NCBI RefSeq assembly: GCF_900177725.1
Contig: NZ_FXAT01000001.1
Span: 806,001 to 870,000 of the forward strand
DNA: 64,000 bases
Origin: Paraburkholderia susongensis
GTDB lineage: Bacteria > Pseudomonadota > Gammaproteobacteria > Burkholderiales > Burkholderiaceae
Reading direction: 5' to 3'
Made by a program: the position numbers and the translations under genes. Below the pieces are notes generated by a model that did not search any database, was not told the DNA's origin, and saw only the letters and a program-made list of their open reading frames with translations. Positions 10,489-18,948 of the stretch are shown in pieces (within the stretch, counting starts at the first letter, position 1; each line of letters begins with the position of its first letter).

Positions 10489-11280
10489 TCAGCGGAAGCG
10501 ATTTTTCCATTCGCGCATCAGCGTGAAGGCCGCGAGACGATCGGGCACCGCCTCGTGCAACTGCGCTTCGAGGCTCGCCCGCACCGCCGGTTCGCCGGCC
10601 CGCAGGAACGGGTTCACCGCCCGCTCGTGCGCGATGGTGGTCGGCAGCGTCGGCACATGGCGGGCGCGCAACTCGCTCGCCTTGTCGCGCCACGCTTGCA
10701 GTTCTGCGTTGTGCGGCTCGCAGGCGAGCGCGAAGCGGATGTTCGACAGTGTGTACTCGTGCGCGCAATGCACTTCGGTCGCGCCGGGCAGCGCCGCGAG
10801 TGCGTCGAGCGAGGTGAGCATCTGTTTCGGCGTGCCTTCGAAGAGCCGCCCGCAGCCGCAGGCGAATAGCGTGTCACCGCAAAAGACGTGCGGCGTGCCG
10901 CGCGAATCGGCCGCCTGGAAATAGGCGATGTGTCCGCTCGTGTGGCCGGGCACGTCGAGTACGCGGAATTCGAGCGCGGGCGCTGCGATCGTCACGCGAT
11001 CGCCATTTTCGAGGCGATGCGTGAGATGCTCGATCGCTTCGCCGGCGGGGCCGTAGACTGGCACGTCCTGGCCGTTCAGCAGATCGGCCACTCCGCCGAC
11101 GTGGTCTTGATGATGGTGCGTGAGTAAAATAGCGCTCAGCCGCCATCCGCGTTGGGCCAGAAAGGCGCGCACAGGCGCGGCCTCGCCCGGATCGACGACC
11201 ACCGCGTGGTGTCCGTCGGCAACGACCCAGATGTAATTGTCTTCAAACGCCGGGACCGGTACGTACTCGAGCGCATTCAT
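10489..11280 (-). CDS. gloB: Hydroxyacylglutathione hydrolase (glyoxalase II)
   Basis: 263 residues, the standard size. The metallo-beta-lactamase fold carries the dinuclear metal motif THHHQDH near residues 54-60, VPGHTSGH, and [17 protein letters not shown]. The C-terminal glyoxalase II substrate domain ends with the RxNPFLR-like RAVNPFLR. It hydrolyses S-lactoylglutathione to lactate and glutathione. Its start lies only 19 bases from the divergent methyltransferase start, so the two promoters must overlap the opposite coding region or leaders. Confidence 0.95.
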   Translation of the reverse strand: MNALEYVPVPAFEDNYIWVVADGHHAVVVDPGEAAPVRAFLAQRGWRLSAILLTHHHQDHVGGVADLLNGQDVPVYGPAGEAIEHLTHRLENGDRVTIAAPALEFRVLDVPGHTSGHIAYFQAADSRGTPHVFCGDTLFACGCGRLFEGTPKQMLTSLDALAALPGATEVHCAHEYTLSNIRFALACEPHNAELQAWRDKASELRARHVPTLPTTIAHERAVNPFLRAGEPAVRASLEAQLHEAVPDRLAAFTLMREWKNRFR

Positions 11281-11299
11281 AGGCGACGCATTCTTTGAT

Positions 11300-12187
11300 A
11301 TGACTGATCGAGCGATTATAGACTGGCCCGCCTGGACCGACTCGCCGCCTGGCCGCTACGTGCTCGAGTGGGAGCAGACGCAGCTCGACCGCGTGGTGTC
11401 GGACGTGTTCGGCTATCATGCGCTGCAACTTGGCCTGCCCCAGCTCGATGCATTGCGCGAAAACCGCATGCCGTGCCGCGGCCTCGTGCTCGACGCCGCG
11501 AGCGGCGCCAGCGCGCCGTACACGTTTCCGCGCGGCGCGCGGCAAGGCGGCGGCCTCGGTGCGAGCCAAGTCGATCCAGACGGCACGGCCGGCACAATCG
11601 GCCGGGCCAGTCCGGCTGGCCCGGCCGGCTTACCCGCGCCGGCCGGACGCAGCACGGTATGGTGCGACCTGCTCGATCTGCCGTTCGAGGCGCAAAGCGT
11701 CGACCTGATCGTGATGCCGCACACGCTCGAATTCACGAGCGACCCGCACCGTCTGTTGCGCGAGGCCGAGCGCGTGTTGATGCCCGAAGGGCAACTGATC
11801 ATTTTCGGCTTCAATTCGCTGTCGCTGTGGGGCATGCGGCAGTCGATCGGCAAGATGACCGGCCGCCCGTTCGTGCCCGCCTCCGTCGACCTGATCGCGT
11901 TCACGCGCCTGAAGGACTGGATCAAGCTGCTCGGCTTCGACCTTGAACGCGGACGCTTCGGCTGCTATCGTCCGCCGCTCGGCAGCGAACAATGGCTGTC
12001 GCGCTACGCGTTCATGGAAGCCGCCGGCGACCGCTGGTGGCCAATTTTCGGCGCGACCTACATGATCAAGGCAATCAAGCGCGTGCCCGGCATGCGCCTC
12101 GTCGGGCCGCTCAAAGTGAAGAAACCCGTGCTTGCCGCGGGCCTCGCGAGCGCCGCCACACCGAATACACGCAATCACACCGAATGA
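11300..12187 (+). CDS. Class I SAM-dependent methyltransferase
   Basis: About 295 residues. A Rossmann methyltransferase core is indicated by GLVLDAASG (motif I, residues 61-69), the acidic [25 protein letters not shown] segment in two pieces, and a [14 protein letters not shown] strand. Homologues sit between gloB and rnhA in many beta-proteobacteria; the substrate is unknown. A Gly/Ala/Pro-rich stretch (residues about 79-118) separates motif I from motif II and looks like an inserted loop. The stop overlaps the rnhA start as ATGA, so the two are translationally coupled. Confidence 0.85.
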   Translation: MTDRAIIDWPAWTDSPPGRYVLEWEQTQLDRVVSDVFGYHALQLGLPQLDALRENRMPCRGLVLDAASGASAPYTFPRGARQGGGLGASQVDPDGTAGTIGRASPAGPAGLPAPAGRSTVWCDLLDLPFEAQSVDLIVMPHTLEFTSDPHRLLREAERVLMPEGQLIIFGFNSLSLWGMRQSIGKMTGRPFVPASVDLIAFTRLKDWIKLLGFDLERGRFGCYRPPLGSEQWLSRYAFMEAAGDRWWPIFGATYMIKAIKRVPGMRLVGPLKVKKPVLAAGLASAATPNTRNHTE

Positions 12188-12630
12188 CTTCAGATCACAT
12201 CGACATTTATACCGACGGCGCCTGCAAGGGCAATCCTGGGCGAGGCGGCTGGGGCGCGCTGCTGCGTTTCGGCGGCCAGGAAAAAGAACTGTTCGGCGGC
12301 GAAGCCAATACGACCAACAATCGCATGGAGCTGATGGGCGTGATAGCCGCGCTCGAAGCGCTCAAGCGCCCCTGCAAGGTGATCGTGCACACCGACTCGC
12401 AGTATGTGCAGAAAGGCATCAGCGAATGGATTCACGGCTGGAAAAAGAAAGGCTGGATCACCGCGGCGAAGCAGCCGGTGAAGAACGCCGATCTGTGGAA
12501 GCGGCTCGACGCACTCGTCGCGCAACACGAAATCGAATGGCGCTGGGTGCGCGGACACAACGGGCATCCGGAAAACGAGCGTGCCGATCAGCTTGCCAAT
12601 CGCGGAGTCGCGTCGCTCGCGGAAATGTAA
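12184..12630 (+). CDS. rnhA: Ribonuclease HI
   Basis: 148 residues. It cleaves the RNA strand of RNA-DNA hybrids. The catalytic carboxylates are visible in [12 protein letters not shown] (first Asp), [12 protein letters not shown] (Glu), HTDSQYV (Asp) and NERADQLAN (last Asp). ATG 12184 overlaps the upstream methyltransferase stop by four bases. The following gene, dnaQ, begins 93 bases on. Confidence 0.97.
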   Translation: MTSDHIDIYTDGACKGNPGRGGWGALLRFGGQEKELFGGEANTTNNRMELMGVIAALEALKRPCKVIVHTDSQYVQKGISEWIHGWKKKGWITAAKQPVKNADLWKRLDALVAQHEIEWRWVRGHNGHPENERADQLANRGVASLAEM

Positions 12631-12723
12631 GGGCTCGTGCTTTGGCAACGCGCATTGCAATTCAATCCGCGCGCCCTCCCCGCTTTTTTTGCTGCAATTT
12701 TTTTCGAAGCAGGCTAATCCGAC

Positions 12724-13449
12724 ATGCGTCAACTCATCCTCGATACCGAAACTACCGGCCTGAACGCTCGCGGCGGCGACCGGATTCTCGAACTCGGTTG
12801 CGTCGAGCTGGTGAACCGCCGGCTCACCGGCAATAACCTGCACTTCTACATCAACCCGGAACGCGATAGCGATCCGGGCGCGCTCGCCGTGCACGGCCTG
12901 ACCACGGAGTTCCTGAGCGACAAGCCGAAGTTCGCCGAGATCGTCGACCAGTTTCGCGACTTCATCGAAGGCGCGGACCTGATCATTCACAACGCGCCGT
13001 TCGACATCGGCTTTCTCGACGCCGAGTTCACGCTGCTCGGCTTGCCGCCCGTGAAGACGTACTGCGGCGAAGTCATCGACACGCTCGCGCGCGCGAAGCA
13101 GATGTTCCCGGGCAAGCGCAATTCGCTCGATGCATTGTGCGACCGCTTCGGCATCAGCAACGCGCACCGTACGCTGCACGGCGCGCTGCTCGACTCGGAG
13201 CTGCTCGCGGAAGTCTATCTGGCGATGACGCGCGGTCAGGAAAGCCTCGTCATCGACATGCTCGGCGAAGCGCAAACGGGCAGCGATACGCACGCGCCGC
13301 GCGTCGCGCTCGAGTCGCTGGAGCTGCTCGTGGTCACCGCGAGCGATGATGAAATCGGCGCGCACGAGGCAGTGCTCGACGATCTCGACAAGGCGGTTAA
13401 AGGTGCGAGCGTGTGGCGCCTTGAAGCCACGCCGGCGAGCGATGAGTAA
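12724..13449 (+). CDS. dnaQ: DNA polymerase III epsilon subunit (3'-5' exonuclease)
   Basis: 241 residues. This is the proofreading subunit of the replicative polymerase. Exo I is LDTETTGL (residues 6-13), Exo II is HNAPFDIGFLDAE, and Exo III is HGALLDSELLAEVY with the general-base His, so it is a DEDDh enzyme. The C-terminal about 60 residues are the linker and alpha-binding part. The rnhA-dnaQ pairing is widely conserved in proteobacteria. Confidence 0.96.
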   Translation: MRQLILDTETTGLNARGGDRILELGCVELVNRRLTGNNLHFYINPERDSDPGALAVHGLTTEFLSDKPKFAEIVDQFRDFIEGADLIIHNAPFDIGFLDAEFTLLGLPPVKTYCGEVIDTLARAKQMFPGKRNSLDALCDRFGISNAHRTLHGALLDSELLAEVYLAMTRGQESLVIDMLGEAQTGSDTHAPRVALESLELLVVTASDDEIGAHEAVLDDLDKAVKGASVWRLEATPASDE

Positions 13450-13465
13450 ATTACTTAAAAAGTAC

Positions 13466-13494
13466 TAGACGAGCCCGAAAATCCCCGGCATAAT
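13466..13494 (+). promoter_or_regulatory. Putative tRNA-Val promoter
   Basis: TAGACG (13466-13471), a 17-base spacer and CATAAT (13489-13494) end 12 bases before the mature tRNA 5' end. Spacing and position fit a stable-RNA sigma-70 promoter; a GC-rich discriminator is not obvious. Confidence 0.55.
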
Positions 13495-13506
13495 CTTGCT
13501 CTCTTC

Positions 13507-13581
13507 GGGTGGTTAGCTCAGCGGTAGAGCACTGCCTTCACACGGCAGGGGTCACTGGTTCGATCCCAGTACTACCCACCA
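13507..13581 (+). tRNA. tRNA-Val (CAC)
   Basis: A full cloverleaf with encoded CCA. The acceptor GGGTGGT pairs with ACTACCC (one G-T wobble), the D arm is GCTC AGCGGTA GAGC, and the anticodon stem CTGCC encloses TTCACAC, giving anticodon CAC. The T arm is CTGG TTCGATC CCAG. It reads GUG codons. Confidence 0.96.
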
Positions 13582-13608
13582 GATTCTTGGTGTGTCGATC
13601 ACCGAAGA

Positions 13609-13644
13609 AAAAAGGGCTTGCACGGCAACGTGCAAGCCCTTTTT
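13609..13644 (+). terminator. Terminator after tRNA-Val
   Basis: A 16-bp stem beginning AAAAAGGGCTTGCACG closes on a GCAA tetraloop and ends in a T run (13640-13644). The A run on the 5' side makes it potentially bidirectional, also serving the leftward gene that stops at 13696. Confidence 0.9.
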
Positions 13645-13695
13645 CTATTTGCGCGGCCGCGCATCGATGTATTTCGGCAAACCGGCCCGACTCAC

Positions 13696-14544
13696 TCAAT
13701 TGTCCGGATTCGCGCGAGGCAGCTCCCCTTCCACAGCCGCATACCGACGATCCCGTGCTCTGTGCTCTTTCCCCGCAATCCGGCGCGTGCGCAGTTCGGA
13801 CAGGCGCCGGCTGTACTGTTTGAACACGCTCTTTTCGTGCGGATCACCGAAATGAAAGAGCACGGTGCTGCGCACGCTTTCCGCGAGGCACGCCTGATTC
13901 GCATGCAGCGACCGCATGCCCCAGAAAAAATAGATATTGCCAGGCTCGAGTTTGACGATTTGCGCACCGAGCCGGTGTTGCAACCACGGCGAGCGCCATA
14001 GACGGCGTGCAGTTGCGCTCTCGACGAACAGCTTCTCCGCGATATTGACCACTGCGCGCCGCCGCACCTTGCGCAGGTTCGGATACATCACGAGGTGGCC
14101 TGGCAACTCGTCCGGCCGGCTCGGAATCACGATCGGCACGAGCGCGGTGACGACGAACGAATCGTAGTGGAACAGATTCGAATGCCGCAGACCCAGCGTG
14201 CCCGCCACCACGCGGATGACGGGCAAGATCCGATCGCTCGGCGGCTGCGTGCCCATCGCCTTTTCATAAAGACTCGTCAGCACCGTAGCGAATGCTTCGG
14301 AGCGAAACACGGTATCGAGCGGGCTTTGCGCAATCCATTCGGGACCGCGCAGACCGAAGTATTGACCACCGCGCTGTTCGAGTTGCGCCTTCACGTAGCC
14401 TCTTGCCTGCTGCAAAAGCGAATCGCTGATGACATCACGCAGAACCCCCACGCCAGTCTCGTTCATCTGCGCTTCCAGCTGCTCCACTTCTGCGGCGGTA
14501 ATGGGTTTCAGTGAGGCGTCCGTCATCCGAGCGCTCATGGGCAT
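13696..14544 (-). CDS. Uncharacterised protein, PhyH-like dioxygenase fold suspected
   Basis: 282 residues, and I do not recognise a named family with certainty. Candidate Fe(II)/2-oxoglutarate features are HYD (His126, Asp128), a distal His214 in MRSLHANQ and Arg225 in ESVRSTVLFHF, spaced as in phytanoyl-CoA-type oxygenases. No signal peptide or membrane segment is visible. ATG 14544 is preceded by an AGAGAG-like ribosome site; ATGs at 14538 and 14526 are alternatives. It is monocistronic, between the tRNA-Val terminator and a 600-base gap, so context gives no pathway. Confidence 0.6.
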   Translation of the reverse strand: MPMSARMTDASLKPITAAEVEQLEAQMNETGVGVLRDVISDSLLQQARGYVKAQLEQRGGQYFGLRGPEWIAQSPLDTVFRSEAFATVLTSLYEKAMGTQPPSDRILPVIRVVAGTLGLRHSNLFHYDSFVVTALVPIVIPSRPDELPGHLVMYPNLRKVRRRAVVNIAEKLFVESATARRLWRSPWLQHRLGAQIVKLEPGNIYFFWGMRSLHANQACLAESVRSTVLFHFGDPHEKSVFKQYSRRLSELRTRRIAGKEHRARDRRYAAVEGELPRANPDN

Positions 14545-14786
14545 TTCTCTCTTCGGCTCGGACAGGAGCGCAAGTAGTAATTGGTTTTTTCTCGGGCCTC
14601 GCAGATCCACGCGGCCCGCATGCGTCGCCGAAGCCGCCAGCGCACGTGGATTCATCATGTCGAGATCAGGATTTCGTCGCAAGAAAAGAAAAGCGCGGCG
14701 TGCGGCTCAACGCACCAAGCCGGAGTAAAGCCCGAGCCGCGGCCACAGACACCCACCTACACCGCCAACACCGTGATTTCGTATGT

Positions 14787-14815
14787 TTGCGAGCACCCGG
14801 CGCAGCTGATATATT
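14787..14815 (+). promoter_or_regulatory. Putative sigma-70 promoter upstream of ABC exporter
   Basis: TTGCGA (14787-14792), exactly 17 bases, then TATATT (14810-14815). It points toward the exporter at 15159 with a predicted transcript start near 14822 and thus a leader of about 335 bases. Confidence 0.55.
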
Positions 14816-14886
14816 TACTGCTTGGGCGTTCGTTTCGCCCAATTTCTCCAGTTTCTCCACCTCAAACCATCACAGGGAGGCGTCGC

Positions 14887-14964
14887 ATGTTCACAGTGCA
14901 TATCGCGCTCCCTCGTATGGTCTCGCGACCGTCGGCCTGCCCGACGCGACTGATGCGACCTTAA
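14887..14964 (+). CDS. Possible 25-residue leader peptide
   Basis: A short frame from ATG 14887 to TAA 14962-14964. AGGGAGG (14874-14880) lies six bases upstream, one of the stronger ribosome sites in the window. The peptide starts MFTVHIALPRMV and carries no run of one amino acid, so classical attenuation is not evident. It lies between a promoter candidate and the ABC exporter. Translation is inference. Confidence 0.3.
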   Translation: MFTVHIALPRMVSRPSACPTRLMRP

Positions 14965-15158
14965 GTCGTCACGTCGCCGCCGATGCGGGCTCGCCTCGAG
15001 AGGCGCGCCGCATTCATTCAAGACAGTCCCGCCGTCCGGTTACCGCTGCTTTTTTATCGCCCGCTCACCGGGCGTGCATTCCGGCCCACGTTGACTGTCT
15101 GCCTCTTTCGCTTCTGACTGGAACCCTGCTTCGCGCATGCGTCGCCGGGTCATAGCAA

Positions 15159-17033
15159 ATGACCAGAAAAAAACTCGACTTTCGCGGACAAGCCTTCAAG
15201 GATGTCCTCGGCTTCACCTTCCGTCACTGGACGCAACAGCCGTGGCGCATCGTCGTGATCGCCGCGCTCGCGCTCTTCACGGCGCTCGCCGACATCCTCA
15301 CGCCGGTCTTCGCCGGACGGCTCGTCGACGCGATCGCAGCCGGCCCGGCCAGCGCCGCACCTGTCTGGCACAAGGCGCTCGAGGCCTTCGGCGCGCTCGC
15401 CGCGCTCGGTCTGACCGCGACGCTGCTGCGCCAGGGCGTGTACTTCAACATCATCCGCTTCACGCTGAAGATGATGAGCGAAATCGCCGCGAGCGCGTTT
15501 CATCGCGTACAGCGCTTTTCGACCGACTGGCATGCGAACAGCTTTGCCGGCTCCACGGTGCGCAAGATCACGCGCGGCATGTGGGCGCTCGATCTGCTCA
15601 ACGACACGCTGCTGATCGCGCTGTTGCCGTCGCTCGTCATGCTGGCCGGCGCGACCGCCCTGCTCGGCTGGCGTTGGCCGATGATGGGCGTGGTCGTCGG
15701 CATCGGCTCGGCGCTGTATATCGTGGTGACCGTGGCCGTGTCGCTCGGCGTCGTGGCACCGGCCGCGCGTCTCGCGAACGCATGGGACACGCGCATGGGT
15801 GGCGCGCTCGCCGATGCGGTCAGCTGCAACGGCGTCGTCAAGGCGTTCGGCGCCGAAGCGCGCGAGGAAGCGCGCCTCGCGCACGTGATCGGCAAATGGC
15901 GGCAGCGCACGCGCCGCACATGGGTGCTCGGCACGCTCAACGGCGGCATTCAGGGCGGCATGCTGGCCGCGATCCAGGCCGCGATTCTCGGCGTGGCGCT
16001 GCTGCTGTGGGCGCGCGGCGAAGCGAGCGTCGGCGACATCACGTTCGCGCTGACGATGTTCTTCATGCTGCAAGGCTATCTGCGCGACATCGGCATGCAC
16101 ATCCGCAATCTGCAGCGCTCGGTCAACGACATGGAGGAACTGGTGTCGCTCGAGAGCCAATCGCTCGGCATCGAAGACCGTCCCGGCGCCGGCCCGATCG
16201 CGATCAGCAAAGGCGAGATCCGTTTCGAGCACGTTTCGTTTCACTACGGCGCGCATAGCCGGCCGCTCTACGACGACTTCTCCATGCGCATCGCGCCCGG
16301 CGAACGCGTCGGGCTGGTCGGGCATTCGGGCTCGGGCAAGACGACCTTCATCAAGCTGATCCAGCGTCTCCATGACATTTCGGGCGGCCGGATCACGATC
16401 GATGGTCAGGACATCGTCCAAGTACGGCAGACGTCGTTGCGCAGCCAGATTGCGATCGTCCAGCAGGAGCCGGTGCTGTTTCATCGCTCGCTCGCCGAGA
16501 ACATTGCGTATGGACGGCCCGGTGCGAGCCGCGCCGAAATCGAGCGGGCCGCGCGGCTCGCGAGCGCGCACGACTTCATCGCCGCGCTGCCCGACGGTTA
16601 CGACACGCTGGTCGGCGAACGGGGCATCAAGCTATCGGGCGGCGAACGTCAACGCGTCGCGATCGCGCGGGCTTTTCTCGCCGACGCGCCGATCCTGATT
16701 CTCGACGAAGCCACGTCGAGCCTCGACAGCGAAAGCGAGGTGCTGATCCAGCGCGCGATGGAGCGGCTGATGCAGGGCCGCACCACGCTCGTGGTCGCGC
16801 ACCGACTGTCGACGGTGCGCGCGCTGGACCGGCTGCTGGTGCTGGACAAGGGCAAGGTGATCGAGGAAGGCAGTCACGACGCGCTGATCAAACGCGAGAA
16901 CGGTCTCTACCGGCGGCTCTTCGAGCGTCAGGCGCTGGAACTGATCAAGGGTCTCGGCGAGCCGGACCTCGTGCGCGAAACAGCGAGTGCCAAGGCTGAT
17001 CGAATCGACGATTCGGACTTGCTGGTCAATTAG
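15159..17033 (+). CDS. ABC transporter, fused permease and ATPase (exporter type)
   Basis: 624 residues. An N-terminal six-helix exporter domain (about residues 25-325) is joined to an ATPase with Walker A GHSGSGKTT (about 389-397), Q-loop VQQEPVLFH, signature LSGGERQR, Walker B ILILDEATS and the switch His in VVAHRLST. As a half-transporter it should homodimerise, or pair with the related protein at 20725. The MsbA/Atm1-like architecture suggests export of a lipid, peptide or drug; the substrate is unknown. An 18-bp inverted repeat follows the stop. Confidence 0.9.
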   Translation: MTRKKLDFRGQAFKDVLGFTFRHWTQQPWRIVVIAALALFTALADILTPVFAGRLVDAIAAGPASAAPVWHKALEAFGALAALGLTATLLRQGVYFNIIRFTLKMMSEIAASAFHRVQRFSTDWHANSFAGSTVRKITRGMWALDLLNDTLLIALLPSLVMLAGATALLGWRWPMMGVVVGIGSALYIVVTVAVSLGVVAPAARLANAWDTRMGGALADAVSCNGVVKAFGAEAREEARLAHVIGKWRQRTRRTWVLGTLNGGIQGGMLAAIQAAILGVALLLWARGEASVGDITFALTMFFMLQGYLRDIGMHIRNLQRSVNDMEELVSLESQSLGIEDRPGAGPIAISKGEIRFEHVSFHYGAHSRPLYDDFSMRIAPGERVGLVGHSGSGKTTFIKLIQRLHDISGGRITIDGQDIVQVRQTSLRSQIAIVQQEPVLFHRSLAENIAYGRPGASRAEIERAARLASAHDFIAALPDGYDTLVGERGIKLSGGERQRVAIARAFLADAPILILDEATSSLDSESEVLIQRAMERLMQGRTTLVVAHRLSTVRALDRLLVLDKGKVIEEGSHDALIKRENGLYRRLFERQALELIKGLGEPDLVRETASAKADRIDDSDLLVN

Positions 17034-17059
17034 CGGACCGCGGAAGGAGTTCGCCGGCG

Positions 17060-17097
17060 AGCCACGATGTCGCGGCAAATGCCGCGACATCGTGGCT
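17060..17097. repeat. 18-bp perfect inverted repeat
   Basis: AGCCACGATGTCGCGGCA (17060-17077), two central As, and the exact reverse complement (17080-17097). It begins 27 bases after the exporter stop. As RNA it forms a very stable hairpin, but no T run follows on either side, so it may be a Rho-dependent end, a 3' protecting structure or a protein-binding dyad. Confidence 0.85.
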
Positions 17098-17145
17098 GCT
17101 AACGCGGCTGCAAATGCAACTGCTAACGCAACTGCAAGCGCGACA
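17098..17145. repeat. Degenerate 12-bp tandem repeats
   Basis: Four successive 12-base units related to GCTAACGCAACT abut the inverted repeat, with further decay to about 17170. The period is a multiple of three, but no credible gene covers it; the leftward DUF2214 gene stops at 17205. Confidence 0.6.
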
Positions 17146-17204
17146 ACCACAAGCAGCAACCACAACCGCGGCGGCGACAAACGCCGCAACCGCGGGGATG
17201 GCCG

Positions 17205-17669
17205 CTACACCACGCCGGCAGGCAAACCGATGCCGCGCGCCATCCCCGTCGCGGCAAACACCATCAGTACCAGCAGGACTGTCTGGATCACGCTGAAGTG
17301 CGCATAGGAGCGCGCTTTCTTCAGATTCGGCACCTGCCCGCTGCGAATCGACGCGCGCCAACGCATGAGCCCGAGCATCGACGGCACTTCGAGGATCAGG
17401 ATCAATACGAGCAGCGCCATCTTGACGTGAAAGAGCGGCTCGTGGAGATAGTAGTCGGCGCCCTTCTCGTAGCTGCCGAACACGCGCATCAGACCCGTGA
17501 CGATCAGCACCACCGCGGAAATGCCCCAGCGGGTATCCGCGCGGAATACAGAGCGTAACGCGGCGGGCACCGATGCCCGGCGCAGCGCCCAGGTACGCCT
17601 GAGTATCGACGCGAGCGCGAAGCCATAAGCGAGTAGATGAAGGGCGGCAAGCAACCAGCGAACCAGCAT
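17205..17669 (-). CDS. DUF2214-like small membrane protein
   Basis: 154 residues with four predicted membrane helices (about residues 2-22, 48-68, 82-100 and 130-148). Resemblance to the DUF2214 family is by overall pattern, including the RWGISAVVLIVTGLMRVF helix and the HEPLFHVKMALL segment with paired His residues, which recalls haem- or copper-associated membrane proteins. No function is established. ATG 17669 is chosen for the AGGAGT ribosome site just upstream. Confidence 0.7.
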   Translation of the reverse strand: MLVRWLLAALHLLAYGFALASILRRTWALRRASVPAALRSVFRADTRWGISAVVLIVTGLMRVFGSYEKGADYYLHEPLFHVKMALLVLILILEVPSMLGLMRWRASIRSGQVPNLKKARSYAHFSVIQTVLLVLMVFAATGMARGIGLPAGVV

Positions 17670-17823
17670 GGCGACTCCTGCGAAAGAGGCGATACGATCG
17701 ATGTGTGTCCCACTCGCCCGCATGGTGAAGCGCCGGGCGTCATGACTGCATTATCGGCGAAGCTTCGATTCGGAATACGCGCGCCGGCCACGCGATGTGG
17801 CCGACAGCACAAAGCATGCAGCT

Positions 17824-18678
17824 TCAGACTTGCCGCAGCGTCGTGTCAAGCGCGCGGGCGGCGACCCGATCACCTTCGGTCGTCAGCGCGGCGCGAAAAA
17901 CTGTTTGCCGGTTGTGGCCCGCGGCGGCCGGCGAATCCCACAGCAACTCGACTTTCGGACGCAGACCCAGAGCGCTGCGCGCGAGCGACGGCGCCGCAAC
18001 CGACCCCACCGGCGCCGCCGACGCGCCCGGCTCGCCCGCCGCGCCGAACACCACTGCGGGCGTGGGCGCCGGCGTCGAGGGCGCGTGCCCCCCGCTCGCC
18101 CAACGCACGGACAACTCGCGCGCGTCGTACTGCCCGACCTTGCGCCGCTCGGCCCACACGACCACGGTGCGCGTGAGCGGATCGAGCGAAACCGCGTACC
18201 GGCCGATCGCGAAACGCCGCGCGGCGATATTGGTGCGCCATAACGGCTGCGGCCGGCAAATCCAGATCACGGCGGCATAGAGCAACGGTGCGGCGAGCAG
18301 CCAGCCGTTGGTGGCCGCGACTGCCTGCATCGCGCGCCGCCAGCCGGCGCTCGCGACGAACGCGCCCACCGACCAGACCGCAAACAGAAATCCGAGAAAA
18401 GCGAACAGACGCAGCGCCTGACGCAGCCATTGAGGCAGCGGATGGAACGGGCGCTCGGCGACCGGGCGCGCGCCCGGCAGGAAAACCAACAGGAACAGGA
18501 AAACGAGGTTGATGCACGCCCACGGCGAGGACGCCATCGACGTCAGAGCGGCGGCGAGGTCCATCTGCGACATCGAAAAAAGCCAGCGAGCGGCGAGCAC
18601 GAGACCGATGGCGCGCAACGTAAAAATCGTTCCGGCGCCGGGCGCGGCATTCGCACGCGTCTCTTTCGTTCTCGCCAA
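17824..18678 (-). CDS. Uncharacterised membrane protein, probable TTG start
   Basis: About 284 residues, family not recognised. Three to four hydrophobic segments lie in the first 150 residues (around 20-35, 48-65, 90-110 and 125-142). A soluble C-terminal half follows, with IGRYAVSLDPLTRTVVVWAERRK and a Pro/Ala-rich loop. TTG 18678 is preferred because a perfect AGGAGG (18684-18689) lies five bases upstream; an in-frame ATG at 18729 is the alternative. The architecture (membrane anchor plus beta-rich tail) suggests an envelope role, which is inference only. Confidence 0.6.
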   Translation of the reverse strand: MARTKETRANAAPGAGTIFTLRAIGLVLAARWLFSMSQMDLAAALTSMASSPWACINLVFLFLLVFLPGARPVAERPFHPLPQWLRQALRLFAFLGFLFAVWSVGAFVASAGWRRAMQAVAATNGWLLAAPLLYAAVIWICRPQPLWRTNIAARRFAIGRYAVSLDPLTRTVVVWAERRKVGQYDARELSVRWASGGHAPSTPAPTPAVVFGAAGEPGASAAPVGSVAAPSLARSALGLRPKVELLWDSPAAAGHNRQTVFRAALTTEGDRVAARALDTTLRQV

Positions 18679-18820
18679 GGCATCCTCCTGTCGTCGGCTG
18701 CGCCGCACCCCAATTTGCGGCACGGCCATTATAGGGATATTACCGAGAGTGGCCCGTTCTCGCCGGGCGGAAACCCGCATTTTTAGGCATCCAATCGCGA
18801 AAAACGCGGCGCGCATGCAA

Positions 18821-18855
18821 CAACGCCCCGCTGGCGACATGCCGGCGGGGCGTTG
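18821..18855 (-). terminator. Hairpin after GT4 gene
   Basis: CAACGCCCCGC pairs perfectly with 18845-18855, with an added inner GGC/GCC match. It lies about 95 bases past the glycosyltransferase stop. No clear T run follows, so termination may be weak or Rho-aided. Confidence 0.55.
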
Positions 18856-18948
18856 CGGATGGCGAAGGAATCGCGCGAAACGTTTCCTTCCGCCAGGTTT
18901 TATCTACAGCGAATCGAACGGTCCAAACGGTCCGAAGCGAACGATCGA

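Larger units (their letters stand above)
14545..15158. other. Gene-poor region before ABC exporter
   Basis: About 600 bases without a convincing full-size gene. It contains a good rightward promoter match (14787-14815) and a 25-codon ORF with a strong ribosome site (14887-14964), annotated separately. Longer overlapping frames here lack recognisable protein features. Confidence 0.6.

Noticed and set aside
13507..13700. tRNA-Val as an integration site
   Set aside because: No integrase, no direct repeat of the tRNA 3' end and no shift to foreign genes; the next sequence is a normal terminator.
14511..15155. 214-codon frame before the first ABC exporter
   Set aside because: Overlaps the start of the leftward gene and shows no protein-like pattern; the short leader ORF in another frame has better initiation signals.
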